Shown: piece by piece, positions 46,445 through 54,687 of the stretch
Layout: every line of letters starts with the position of its first letter
Numbering within the stretch: the stretch's first letter is position 1
Source: an uncultured Pseudoxanthomonas sp.
Lineage (GTDB): Bacteria > Pseudomonadota > Gammaproteobacteria > Xanthomonadales > Xanthomonadaceae
Direction: 5' to 3'
Length of the DNA: 64,000 bases
NCBI RefSeq assembly: GCF_946886695.1
Contig: NZ_CAMPJD010000009.1
Location: 32,392 to 96,391 of the forward strand
Notes under the pieces: generated by a model
Databases searched by the model: none
Told to the model about the DNA's origin: nothing
Seen by the model: only the letters and a program-made list of their open reading frames with translations
Translations under genes and position numbers: made by a program

Positions 46445-47119
46445 ATGAATACGATGCTGAAGACCGGCGCCCTGGCTGCGCTCACCGTCACCCTGCTGGG
46501 CGGTTGCGCCAGCTATACCGGCCAGACCAACGATCCGAACGACCCCAACCGCACCCGCACGGGCGCCCTGATCGGTGCCGGTATCGGTGCCGTGGCCGGT
46601 TTGCTGAGCGGCAGCGATGCCACCGAACGCCGCCAGCGCGCGCTGGTGGGTGCCGGTGTCGGCGGCTTGGCGGGCGGCTCCATCGGCGCCTACCAGGATC
46701 GCCAGGAAGCGGAGCTGCGCCGCCAGACCGCGGGCACCGGCATCGATGTCAGCCGCGACGGCGACGTCATCAAGCTCAACCTGCCCGATGGCGTGACCTT
46801 CGACTTCGGCAAGGCCGACCTGAAGTCGCAGTTCTATCCCGCGCTCAACAACGTGGCGTCCACGCTGCGCGAGTACAACCAGACCATCGTGGAAGTCAGC
46901 GGCCACACCGACAGCATCGGTTCCGACGCGGTCAACCAGCGTCTGTCCGAACAGCGTGCGGCCGCAGTCGGCAACTACCTGATCGGCCAGGGCCTGCAGC
47001 GCGAGCGCTTCGAGATCGTCGGCATGGGCAAGCGGTACCCGGTTGCCAGCAACGATACCGACGCAGGTCGTGCGATGAATCGCCGCGTCGAAGTCCGCGT
47101 GCTGCCCGTGCGCTCTTAA
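46445..47119 (+). CDS. OmpA-domain outer-membrane lipoprotein (YiaD-like)
   Basis: The 224-residue protein has a lipoprotein signal with lipobox LLGGC (Cys21), a glycine-zipper region ([17 protein letters not shown] and [16 protein letters not shown], residues ~39-84) and a C-terminal OmpA peptidoglycan-binding domain ([53 protein letters not shown]). It would tether the outer membrane to the wall. The start follows AAGGAGGATCC. A strong terminator follows. Confidence 0.92.
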   Translation: MNTMLKTGALAALTVTLLGGCASYTGQTNDPNDPNRTRTGALIGAGIGAVAGLLSGSDATERRQRALVGAGVGGLAGGSIGAYQDRQEAELRRQTAGTGIDVSRDGDVIKLNLPDGVTFDFGKADLKSQFYPALNNVASTLREYNQTIVEVSGHTDSIGSDAVNQRLSEQRAAAVGNYLIGQGLQRERFEIVGMGKRYPVASNDTDAGRAMNRRVEVRVLPVRS

Positions 47120-47141
47120 GCCATCGTCGCAGCATATGGGG

Positions 47142-47168
47142 AACGGGCCGCGCAAGCGGCCCGTTTTC
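47142..47168 (+). terminator. Intrinsic terminator after the OmpA lipoprotein gene
   Basis: A 10-bp stem AACGGGCCGC / GCGGCCCGTT with a GCAA loop is followed by TTCTTTGTCTG. Confidence 0.85.
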
Positions 47169-47270
47169 TTTGTCTGTTCCGCCGGGTGCTGTCAACCCGT
47201 TCCCAGCGCTGCCATCCGTTGCCACAATCGGCATCCCACCCGGTCCATCGGGTTTTCCAGTACGGACGCA

Positions 47271-49634
47271 ATGCAAGACCGCAATCCCCAGATCGCCCAG
47301 CACATCGCCGCCACCATCGCCGCCGAGATCGGCGCACAGACCGCGCAGGCCAAGGCCGCCATCGCGCTGCTGGACGAAGGCGCCACGGTTCCCTTCATCG
47401 CCCGCTACCGCAAGGAAGTCACCGGCGGGCTGGATGACATCCAACTGCGCGACCTCGAGACACGCCTGACCTACCTGCGCGAACTGGAAGACCGTCGCGC
47501 CGCCGTGCTGGCCAGCATCGACGAGCAGGGCAAGCTGACCGACGAGCTGCGCGCCGACATCGAAGCCGCCGACAGCAAGGCGCGCCTGGAAGACCTTTAT
47601 CTGCCTTACAAGCCCAAGCGTCGCACGCGCGCGCAGATCGCGCGCGAGGCGGGACTGGAACCGCTGGCCGACGGCCTGCTCGCCGATCCGACCCAGGTGC
47701 CGGAGGTCGCGGCCGCGGCGTATGTCGATGCCGACAAAGGCGTGGCTGATGCGAAGGCCGCACTCGACGGCGCGCGCGCCATCCTGATGGAGCGCTGGGG
47801 CGAGAACGCTGCGCTGGTCGGCGAGCTGCGTGCATGGATGGCCGACGTCGGCGTGATCCGCGCGAAGGTGGCGCAAGGCAGGGAGAACGAGGGCGCCAAG
47901 TACCGCGACTACTTCGATCACGCCGAATCGCTGGCGAAGATTCCCTCGCACCGTCTGCTGGCGCTGTTCCGCGCGCGCCGCGAAGAGATCCTGCTGCTCG
48001 ATCTCGACCCGGGTATGGACGCCGAGGCCGGCCATCTGCAGGCCGAGGGCCGTGTGGCGGTGCATGCGGGCGTCTCCTCGCAGGGACGCGCGGCGGACAA
48101 GTGGCTGCTGGATGCCTGCCGCCTGACCTGGCGCGCCAAGCTGCACATGCACCTGCTGCTGGACCTGTTCAACCAGGCGCGCGAGAAGGCCGAAGCCGAG
48201 GCCATCGCGGTGTTCGGCGACAACCTGAAGGACCTGCTGCTGGCGGCGCCTGCGGGGCCGAAGGCCGTGCTTGGCCTGGACCCGGGGCTGCGCACCGGCG
48301 TGAAGGTCGCGGTGGTGGATCGCACCGGCAAGCTGGTCGACCATGCCACCATCTACCCGCATGAGCCCAAGCGCCAGTGGGATCAATCGCTGCACGTGCT
48401 GCGCGCGTTGTGCGCGAAGCACCAGGTGGAGCTGATCGCCATCGGCAACGGCACCGCCAGTCGCGAAACCGACAAGCTGGCCGGTGACCTGATCAAACAG
48501 GCCGCGGACCTGAAGCTGGAGAAGATCGTCGTCAGCGAAGCCGGCGCATCGGTCTACTCCGCCTCGGAATTCGCATCGAAGGAATTCCCGGACCTCGACG
48601 TCAGCATCCGTGGTGCGGTCTCCATCGCACGCCGCCTGCAGGACCCGCTGGCCGAACTGGTGAAGATCGAACCGAAGGCGATCGGCGTAGGCCAGTACCA
48701 GCACGACGTGGACCAGTTCCGCCTGGCGCGGGCGCTGGATGCGCGCGTGGAGGACTGCGTCAACGCCGTCGGCGTCGACGTCAACACCGCCTCGGCTGCG
48801 CTGCTGACGCGCGTGTCCGGCCTGTCGTCGACGGTGGCCGAGAACATCGTGCGCTTCCGCGACGAACACGGTGCCTTCCGTACGCGCAAGGCACTGCTGG
48901 GCGTGCCGCGCCTTGGTGAGAAAACGTTCGAGCAGTGTGCCGGCTTCCTGCGCATCGCCGACGGCGACGAGCCACTGGACGCCTCGTCCGTGCATCCGGA
49001 AGCCTATCCGGTAGTGGAACGCATCCTGGCCGGCAGCGGCAGGCAGGTGAAGCAGATCGTCGGCGATATCGTGTTCCTGCGCGCGGTGAAGCCCGAGCAG
49101 TACACCGACGGGACGTTCGGCGTGCCGACCATCCGCGACATCCTGAAGGAGCTTGAGAAGCCCGGCCGCGATCCGCGTCCCGAGTTCAAGGCCGCGCGCT
49201 TCGCCGAAGGCGTGGAAGACATCAAGGACCTGCGCGAAGGCATGATCCTGGAGGGCGTGGTCAGCAACGTCGCCGCCTTCGGCGCGTTCGTCGACATCGG
49301 CGTGCACCAGGACGGCCTGATCCACATTTCCGCGCTGGCCGACCGCTACGTGAAAGATCCGCGCGAAGTGGTGAAGGCCGGCGACATCGTCAAGGTGAAG
49401 GTGCTGGAGGTCGACGTGGCCCGAAAGCGCATCGCGCTGACCCGCCGCCTCGACGATGCACCTGCGCCGCAGGCGCCGCGCGAAGCACGCGCGAACGATC
49501 TGCGTACGCCGCGCGGACAGGAGCGTGGTCCTTCCCGCGACAACCGGCGTGGCCCGGCCCCGGCCAAGCCCGGCGCAGCGCCAGCCGACAATGCGCTGGC
49601 CGCGGCCTTCGCGCGGGCGAAGGGGCAGGGCTGA
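47271..49634 (+). CDS. tex: Tex, S1-domain transcription accessory protein
   Basis: The 787-residue nucleic-acid-binding protein is made of an N-terminal helical domain, a YqgF-like RNase H fold ([18 protein letters not shown]), helix-hairpin-helix repeats ([26 protein letters not shown]) and a C-terminal S1 domain ([33 protein letters not shown]). A disordered basic tail of ~60 residues ends it. The start [13 protein letters not shown] matches family N-termini; the open frame upstream crosses a terminator. Tex influences transcription of selected genes; its targets are unknown. Confidence 0.95.
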   Translation: MQDRNPQIAQHIAATIAAEIGAQTAQAKAAIALLDEGATVPFIARYRKEVTGGLDDIQLRDLETRLTYLRELEDRRAAVLASIDEQGKLTDELRADIEAADSKARLEDLYLPYKPKRRTRAQIAREAGLEPLADGLLADPTQVPEVAAAAYVDADKGVADAKAALDGARAILMERWGENAALVGELRAWMADVGVIRAKVAQGRENEGAKYRDYFDHAESLAKIPSHRLLALFRARREEILLLDLDPGMDAEAGHLQAEGRVAVHAGVSSQGRAADKWLLDACRLTWRAKLHMHLLLDLFNQAREKAEAEAIAVFGDNLKDLLLAAPAGPKAVLGLDPGLRTGVKVAVVDRTGKLVDHATIYPHEPKRQWDQSLHVLRALCAKHQVELIAIGNGTASRETDKLAGDLIKQAADLKLEKIVVSEAGASVYSASEFASKEFPDLDVSIRGAVSIARRLQDPLAELVKIEPKAIGVGQYQHDVDQFRLARALDARVEDCVNAVGVDVNTASAALLTRVSGLSSTVAENIVRFRDEHGAFRTRKALLGVPRLGEKTFEQCAGFLRIADGDEPLDASSVHPEAYPVVERILAGSGRQVKQIVGDIVFLRAVKPEQYTDGTFGVPTIRDILKELEKPGRDPRPEFKAARFAEGVEDIKDLREGMILEGVVSNVAAFGAFVDIGVHQDGLIHISALADRYVKDPREVVKAGDIVKVKVLEVDVARKRIALTRRLDDAPAPQAPREARANDLRTPRGQERGPSRDNRRGPAPAKPGAAPADNALAAAFARAKGQG

Positions 49635-49647
49635 TCGACGGAGGGAT

Positions 49648-49754
49648 GTGGGAGCGACGTGAGTCGCGAAAGCCTACCGGCAGGTCGGCACCGCAAAGAG
49701 AAGGTGCGTGGGGGCTTCCTTTCCGATCACGACTTGCATCGCTCGCTCCTGCAC
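49648..49754. repeat. Degenerate paired GGAG-type REP element
   Basis: A good left arm (49648-49669, GTGGGAGCGACGTGAGTCGCGA) and a decayed right arm (49727-49754, ATCACGACTTGCATCGCTCG...) lie between the convergent tex and SIS genes, where no other terminator is evident. Confidence 0.65.
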
Positions 49755-49755
49755 A

Positions 49756-51849
49756 TCACGGCCCGCTGTCCCGAGTCGCCGACGCATAGGGCGCGAGGTA
49801 GTGGCTCAGTCCGCCGGTCCGCAACCGCGTGGCGGCCGCGCTCCAGTCGACCGGCGCGCCGGCCTTCAGCGCGTCCAGCACGGCCACGACTGACAATTCC
49901 ACCTCCGGCAGCCCGCTCGCGCCCGGTGCGTTGCGGCGCTGTTCGATCGCCTCGAACAGCACGGCATTGGCCTCGGGGTAGGACAGCGGTTCAGTCGCGC
50001 CGTGTGCGCTGCGCCACGCGGGCGTCTCCAGCACCGCATTGACGTGCGAGAGGATCAGCCAGGTCGCGCGGCCGATCAGTTTCAGGTTTCCCGGCTGCAC
50101 GCTGGTCATGGTATTGCCGACCACGCGGCCACGCTTGGCCATGACGCCGGTGGAATGCGCATTGAGCAGCATCTTCAGCGCGATGGTCTGGTCCAGCTCG
50201 AATGCATCGCGCTGCGGCACCGTCACCGCGATCACCGGTACGGGACGGGGCAGGGCGGCGGCGTCGCGCACGACCTCGGAGGCCAGCGGACGTGCGGACA
50301 CCGACACCAGCACCAGTTCCGCACCTGCTGAAGCGAACGCCTGCAGCCAACGCCGGTTCGCATCGTCATGTGCTTCATCGCCGAGCAGGATCAGCGCACC
50401 GGAATCGCCCGACCGCGGTCCGCTGCGGCGCATGTTGGCGTCGGAATACGACAGGTCGTACAACGCCTGCTGTTCGTCGCCTGCGTTGGCCAGCCCGCGC
50501 AGCGCGGATTCGCGCAGGTACGGGTCCGGGATGCCGGTTTCGAACGGCGGCAGGTACAGCGCCTTGTCCAGTCCGTGGAAGGGACGGTGCAGGAGTGCCT
50601 GCCAGGCCTGTCGCGCATTGCCTGCGGGCGTCCATACCTGGATCCACGAACGCCGTTCCGGTGCATCCACGGGGTCCAGCGGGCCGAGCCGGAAGGTAGG
50701 TGCACGCTCGGTGACGTCCACGAACACCGGCATCAACGCGCGCGTGGCCAGGTAGGTGGCACGGTGTCCGGCGGCGTAGCTTGCGGCTTCGCGCTCGGTC
50801 CACGCCGCCAGTTTCGGCGCGGCCGCTGCGACAGTCTGCTGGATGCCGGCGAAGCCGCGCAGGCGATCGGCGATGCTGGCGTCGCTGAAACCCAGCGCGG
50901 CGAGTTCGTCTGCCGACAGCACCTCGCTCAACAGCGTGCGCGTCGCATCCTCCAGCACCACGCCCAGCACGTACAGGCTGGTGGTGGTGGCCTGCATGCG
51001 GGTGGAGCCGGTGATGGCCTGCGGCCCGGTGGGCAGCGCGATCTTGGTGATCCGCGGATCGTCCAGCACGCGACGGCTGCGCTCGAACGGACGCAGTACG
51101 TCGTCTGGGTTGTTGTAGACGAACCACGTACGCCGCGCGTCCACGCCGGCCTGGTCGGCGGCCGCCAGCGCGGTGCCGATCACGGCCGAGGTTTCACCGC
51201 CTTCGGTGACCGCGAAGACCAGGTCATCGCGCTCGATACCGTTGTCCTGCAACTGCAGGCGGCCGATCTCGGGGATGTCCTCGAAGCCTTCCAGCGAGGC
51301 GATCAGTGCACGGTCGCCGCCGGTGATCTCGCCACGCACGCGTTCGCCCAGGCTGGGAAAGCGCGCCTCGATCTTCGTCATCGCCGGCGATGCGGCGGCG
51401 TGTTGCCAGAACGGGCGCCACAATCCGCTTTCGATCGTTTCAGCGAGGCGTCCGGTCGAGCCGGTGCCATAGAAGTACAGGCGATGCCCGTCGCGCAGCG
51501 CGCGGGTGATGTCGTGCGAGGCCGCTTCAAGCGCTGCCCGCCGTGCCGGATCGTCGGCCACGCCCTGCAGTGCCTTTGCGATGTCCTCGTCCACCGCCAG
51601 CAGCGATACCAGTCCGTCGGTGGTGTCGGCCGCGATGCGCGTGCTCAGGTCGAAGCTGCGCGGGTGGCGCTGTTCGGTCAGCAGGCTGTGCAACTGGAAC
51701 TGCTGCTTGTGCGCCACGAAGTCCTGCGACTGCGCCGAGGGCGTCACGCCCAGGCGGGACGGCGCAGGTTGCGCAGTGGCGGGGGCCAGGACACCGGCCA
51801 TGGCAAGGAAGGACATGCTTCGCATGATGCAATTCGCCGTACGGGACAT
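49756..51849 (-). CDS. Exported tandem-SIS protein, MurQ/GKRP-like
   Basis: The ~697-residue protein is predicted to start at 51849 after GAGGGA. A signal peptide is plausible (MSRTANCIMRSMSFLAMAGV..., cleavage after ATA26). The first SIS domain carries MurQ-type motifs: FYGTGSTGRLAETIES (residues ~126-141), SLEGFEDIPEIG (~186-195) and TGPQAITGSTRMQATT (~274-289). A second SIS domain (~370-545, LILLGDEAHDDANRRW, LVLVSVSARP) is inserted before the MurQ-like helical tail (LLNAHSTGVMAKRGRVVGNTM, from ~561). This is the layout of glucokinase regulatory protein. The EGxED glutamate is kept, but the first MurQ catalytic Glu is displaced by about two residues. It diverges from a NamZ-like muramidase gene. 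Confidence 0.75.
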   Translation of the reverse strand: MSRTANCIMRSMSFLAMAGVLAPATAQPAPSRLGVTPSAQSQDFVAHKQQFQLHSLLTEQRHPRSFDLSTRIAADTTDGLVSLLAVDEDIAKALQGVADDPARRAALEAASHDITRALRDGHRLYFYGTGSTGRLAETIESGLWRPFWQHAAASPAMTKIEARFPSLGERVRGEITGGDRALIASLEGFEDIPEIGRLQLQDNGIERDDLVFAVTEGGETSAVIGTALAAADQAGVDARRTWFVYNNPDDVLRPFERSRRVLDDPRITKIALPTGPQAITGSTRMQATTTSLYVLGVVLEDATRTLLSEVLSADELAALGFSDASIADRLRGFAGIQQTVAAAAPKLAAWTEREAASYAAGHRATYLATRALMPVFVDVTERAPTFRLGPLDPVDAPERRSWIQVWTPAGNARQAWQALLHRPFHGLDKALYLPPFETGIPDPYLRESALRGLANAGDEQQALYDLSYSDANMRRSGPRSGDSGALILLGDEAHDDANRRWLQAFASAGAELVLVSVSARPLASEVVRDAAALPRPVPVIAVTVPQRDAFELDQTIALKMLLNAHSTGVMAKRGRVVGNTMTSVQPGNLKLIGRATWLILSHVNAVLETPAWRSAHGATEPLSYPEANAVLFEAIEQRRNAPGASGLPEVELSVVAVLDALKAGAPVDWSAAATRLRTGGLSHYLAPYASATRDSGP

Positions 51850-51924
51850 CGGATCCCTCATCAGACAACGGAAGACGGTGTCGAGACCGGCGATGTTCCC
51901 CTTGCGCGGCGCCCGACGCGGGCT

Positions 51925-51947
51925 GCTATCGTCATGACAACGATAGC
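51925..51947. promoter_or_regulatory. 23-bp palindrome between the SIS and muramidase genes
   Basis: Perfect 8-bp arms GCTATCGT (51925-51932) and ACGATAGC (51940-51947) flank the 7-bp spacer CATGACA. The position, 17 bp before the muramidase ATG in a divergent region of ~114 bp, suits a shared operator for a sugar-sensing repressor. No regulator gene is adjacent. Confidence 0.6.
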
Positions 51948-51963
51948 AAACGAGAGCGACACT

Positions 51964-53274
51964 ATGCCCCGGAACGTGCGACCGTTGCATGCCGCGCCGC
52001 GCCACCCGCGCCGGCACATCGCGCTGCTGGTGCTCGGCGTGGCGCTTGCCTGCGGCGCGAACGGGGCATCCGCTGCGACATCGCCGCTGGATGCCGCGGC
52101 CTGCGATTGCGCCACCACGGTGCCGCTGCTGGGCATCGATGTCCTGCTCACCTCGCGCCTGGACCTGCTGCGTGGCAAGCGCGTGGGTCTGGTGACGAAT
52201 GCCACCGGCATGGACCATGCGTTGCGCAGCAGTGTGGATCGATTCGCCGCACGCACCGATTTCACGCTCGTGGCGTTGTTCGGGCCGGAGCATGGCGTGC
52301 GGGGCGACGTGCAGGCGGGCGACAAGGTCGCCTCATCGCGCGATGCCGCCACCGGGTTGCCGGTGCACAGCCTGTATGGCGAGCACCGCGAACCGACGCC
52401 GGAGATGCTGGCCGGCGTCGACGTGCTGGTGTTCGACATCCAGGATGTGGGCACGCGGTTCTATACGTATCCGTACACGCTGGCGGGCGTGATGCGCGCG
52501 GCGAAGCGCGCTGGCATTCCGGTGATCGTGGCGGACCGGCCCGATCCGCTCGGTGGGATGCGGGTCGAGGGCCCGGTGCTGGATCCGGCGCTGGCGTCGT
52601 TCGTGGGCATGTTCCCCATTCCGATCCGCCATGGCATGACCCTCGGCGAGCTGGCGACGCTGTTCAATACCGGCTTCGGCATCGGTGCCGAACTGCATGT
52701 GATCACGATGCAGGGCTGGCAGCGTGGCGATGAACCGCTGCGTGGTGCGTTGCCGTGGGTGCCTCCGTCTCCCAACATGCCCACGCCGGACACCGCGCTG
52801 GTGTATCCGGGCATGGGGCTGCTGGAAGGCACCAACGTGTCTGAAGGTCGCGGCACCACACGTCCGTTCGAGACCGTGGGCGCGCCGTGGGTGGATGCGC
52901 AGGCGCTGGCCGCGCGGCTCAATGCCATGGACCTGCCCGGGGTGCGCTTCCGCGCCACGTGGTTCACGCCCACGTTCTCGAAGCATGCAGGCAAGGTCTG
53001 CGGCGGGGTGCAACTGCACGTGATCGACCGGGCGGCATTCCTTCCCGTGCGTACTGGCATCGCGGTCCTGAAGGCCCTGCATGACCAGCACCCGAAGGAC
53101 TTCGCCTTCCTGCCCGGCGAGCCGCCGTTCTTCGACCGGCTGGCCGGCGTGGATGATCTGCGCGCCGCCATCGCGCGCGGCGACACCCTGGACGTCATCG
53201 AAGCACGCTGGCAGCCGGGACTGAAGACATTCAGCACATTGCGCCAGCAGCATCTGCTCTATCCGATGCATTAG
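51964..53274 (+). CDS. NamZ-like exo-beta-N-acetylmuramidase (DUF1343, GH171)
   Basis: The 436-residue protein has a long signal peptide (ALLVLGVALACGANGASA, cleavage near residue 37). The DUF1343 motifs follow: GKRVGLVTNATGMDHAL, LVALFGPEHGVRGDVQAGDKV, LVFDIQDVGTRFYTYPYTLAGVM, VADRPDPLGG and LLEGTNVSEGRGTTRPFE. DUF1343 proteins include NamZ, which removes terminal MurNAc from peptidoglycan fragments. It should act in the periplasm or outside. The divergent MurQ-like gene supports a role in muropeptide use. A REP pair and a reverse-strand terminator lie downstream. Confidence 0.88.
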   Translation: MPRNVRPLHAAPRHPRRHIALLVLGVALACGANGASAATSPLDAAACDCATTVPLLGIDVLLTSRLDLLRGKRVGLVTNATGMDHALRSSVDRFAARTDFTLVALFGPEHGVRGDVQAGDKVASSRDAATGLPVHSLYGEHREPTPEMLAGVDVLVFDIQDVGTRFYTYPYTLAGVMRAAKRAGIPVIVADRPDPLGGMRVEGPVLDPALASFVGMFPIPIRHGMTLGELATLFNTGFGIGAELHVITMQGWQRGDEPLRGALPWVPPSPNMPTPDTALVYPGMGLLEGTNVSEGRGTTRPFETVGAPWVDAQALAARLNAMDLPGVRFRATWFTPTFSKHAGKVCGGVQLHVIDRAAFLPVRTGIAVLKALHDQHPKDFAFLPGEPPFFDRLAGVDDLRAAIARGDTLDVIEARWQPGLKTFSTLRQQHLLYPMH

Positions 53275-53323
53275 ATTCCCTGCCTGCGCTCGGGGCATCC
53301 AAGGACGACTTGGAGGGCTATCC

Positions 53324-53386
53324 GTGGGAGCGGCGCAAGTCGCGATGAGGCTTTACCGGCCTTCTATCGCGACTTGCGCGCTCCCA
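53324..53386. repeat. Paired GGAG-type REP element
   Basis: Inverted arms at 53324-53346 (GTGGGAGCGGCGCAAGTCGCGAT) and 53366-53386 lie between the convergent muramidase and DUF2894 genes. Confidence 0.75.
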
Positions 53387-53408
53387 AAAGAAAAGCCGCA
53401 ACGCGGCT
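53387..53408 (-). terminator. Terminator of the DUF3348-DUF802-OmpA-DUF2894 operon
   Basis: On the minus strand AGCCGC-GTT-GCGGCT is followed by TTTTCTTTT, 21 bp past the DUF2894 stop. Confidence 0.75.
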
Positions 53409-53429
53409 CTACCGGTGCCCCGTCGCGGC

Positions 53430-54050
53430 TCAGGTCGTTCCCGCTGGCCTGCGCTTGCGTGGCGCTCGACGCGGCGCATCGGAGGCTGTCGTGGTCAGGA
53501 GCGCCACGGCGTGCTGGAGTTGCTCCAGCGACGACAGCGTGTCGGCGTAGGCGATGAAGTGCTGCAGATAGCCGGGCGATGTGGCCCGCATCAGGTGCAG
53601 GGCGCGGTGCACGAGCATGCCGGAGTTGAGCGGGCCGGCGTCGGCGGGCAGGTCGTGCAGGGAGGCGCGCAGCTGGCTGTCGGTGCGGACCTGGGCCCAG
53701 GTTTCGCGCGCTTCGGTCAACATGGCAGGCGCCACTCGCGGGGTGTCGTGGCCGGGGCCGGGGCCGGCACGCAGCTGCAGTGCGGCGACCAGTTCGCGCA
53801 ACCCGGAAGCGGGCACGGTCGCGTGTTTCGTCGCAGGAGCCACAGGCGGTCGCTGTGCCAACGCCTCCGCGTACGCCCGGATCAATCCGGCGACGCGGGC
53901 TTCCAGCAGGCGACGGGCTTCACCCTGTTGCGTGGCCATGCGCGCGGCGAGCGCCTGCAGGATGTCGAAGCGCGCCGGGTCCGCGCGGTCCGCGCCTTGG
54001 GCACGCCACGCCTGCAGTTGCGCCGTCAACGGCAACGCGTCACCGTCCAT
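53430..54050 (-). CDS. DUF2894 protein, last gene of the motor-like operon
   Basis: The ~206-residue cytoplasmic protein starts MDGDALPLTAQLQAWRAQGADRADPARF, predicted helical in its first 80 residues. The DUF2894-type C-terminal half reads VRTDSQLRASLHDLPADAGPLNSGMLVHRALHLMRATSPGYLQHFIAYADTLSSLEQL. The tail is basic (APRRAPRKRRPAG). It overlaps the OmpA/MotB gene by 11 nt, so it is translationally coupled. No biochemical role is known; the constant company of DUF802 and OmpA-like proteins suggests a cytoplasmic partner of that membrane complex. Confidence 0.8.
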   Translation of the reverse strand: MDGDALPLTAQLQAWRAQGADRADPARFDILQALAARMATQQGEARRLLEARVAGLIRAYAEALAQRPPVAPATKHATVPASGLRELVAALQLRAGPGPGHDTPRVAPAMLTEARETWAQVRTDSQLRASLHDLPADAGPLNSGMLVHRALHLMRATSPGYLQHFIAYADTLSSLEQLQHAVALLTTTASDAPRRAPRKRRPAGTT

Positions 54051-54687
54051 CGTCACCGCTGCGTTTGGCGGGGCGGGGGATGGGGGCGATCTCGACACGG
54101 CGGTTGCGTGCGCGGCCTTCCTCGTCGGTGTTCGCGCTGACCGGTTGCTCGGCGCCGAACGCGGCAGCGAACACTGACGATGACGGCACGCCTTCTGCAA
54201 TCAGTGTGCGCGTGACCGTCAGCGAACGCTGCGCCGAGAGTTCCCAGTTGTCGGCGAACCGGCGGTTGCTGTCGCGCACCTGGCGGTCGTCGGTGAAGCC
54301 ACTGACCATCAGGATCTCATCGCGCGTGCGCAGGTAGCCCGCGAGCGGAGCGGCGAGACCCTTGAGCAGGTCACGGCCTTCGGGCTGCAACTGGTCGGAG
54401 TTCAGTGCGAACAGCACGTTGCCGCGGATGCCGATGCGGCCATCCACCAGCGTCACCCGCCCTTCGGCCAGCGGCACCGCGAGGGCCTTCTCGAGTGCAT
54501 CGCGCTGCTGTGTTTCCAGCTCGCGCCTGCGGACTTCCTCGTCCAGCCGCTGGGATAGTTGCGCCTGCACGGCGATCACGCCGACCAGCACCAGCACGAA
54601 CGCCCCCAGCAGCACCGACATCAGGTCGCCGAAGCTGGCCCAGACGGGCGCGCCAAGGTCCGCGTCGTCTCCGGTCTCCACGCTCAT
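54040..54687 (-). CDS. MotB/ZorB-like OmpA-domain membrane protein
   Basis: The 215-residue protein has a short cytoplasmic N-terminus, then WASFGDLMSVLLGAFVLVLVGVIAV, a single transmembrane helix preceded by an FGDLM motif. Its Asp21 sits where MotB/ZorB-type stator subunits carry the ion-binding Asp. A coiled-coil linker (~residues 45-75) and a C-terminal OmpA peptidoglycan-binding domain (VSGFTDDRQVRDSNRRFADNWELSAQRSLTVTRTL, GRARNRRVEI) follow. It overlaps the DUF802 gene by ATGA. It should anchor an ion-driven complex to the wall. Confidence 0.88.
   Translation of the reverse strand: MSVETGDDADLGAPVWASFGDLMSVLLGAFVLVLVGVIAVQAQLSQRLDEEVRRRELETQQRDALEKALAVPLAEGRVTLVDGRIGIRGNVLFALNSDQLQPEGRDLLKGLAAPLAGYLRTRDEILMVSGFTDDRQVRDSNRRFADNWELSAQRSLTVTRTLIAEGVPSSSVFAAAFGAEQPVSANTDEEGRARNRRVEIAPIPRPAKRSGDDGR

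Noticed and set aside
46932..49325. 797-codon open frame antisense to tex
   Set aside because: A shadow of tex with the same Gln/His/Arg/Leu composition; no family motif.
50368..51963. Long N-terminal extension in frame with the NamZ-like gene
   Set aside because: The extension is antisense to the SIS gene and precedes a clear signal peptide starting at 51964.
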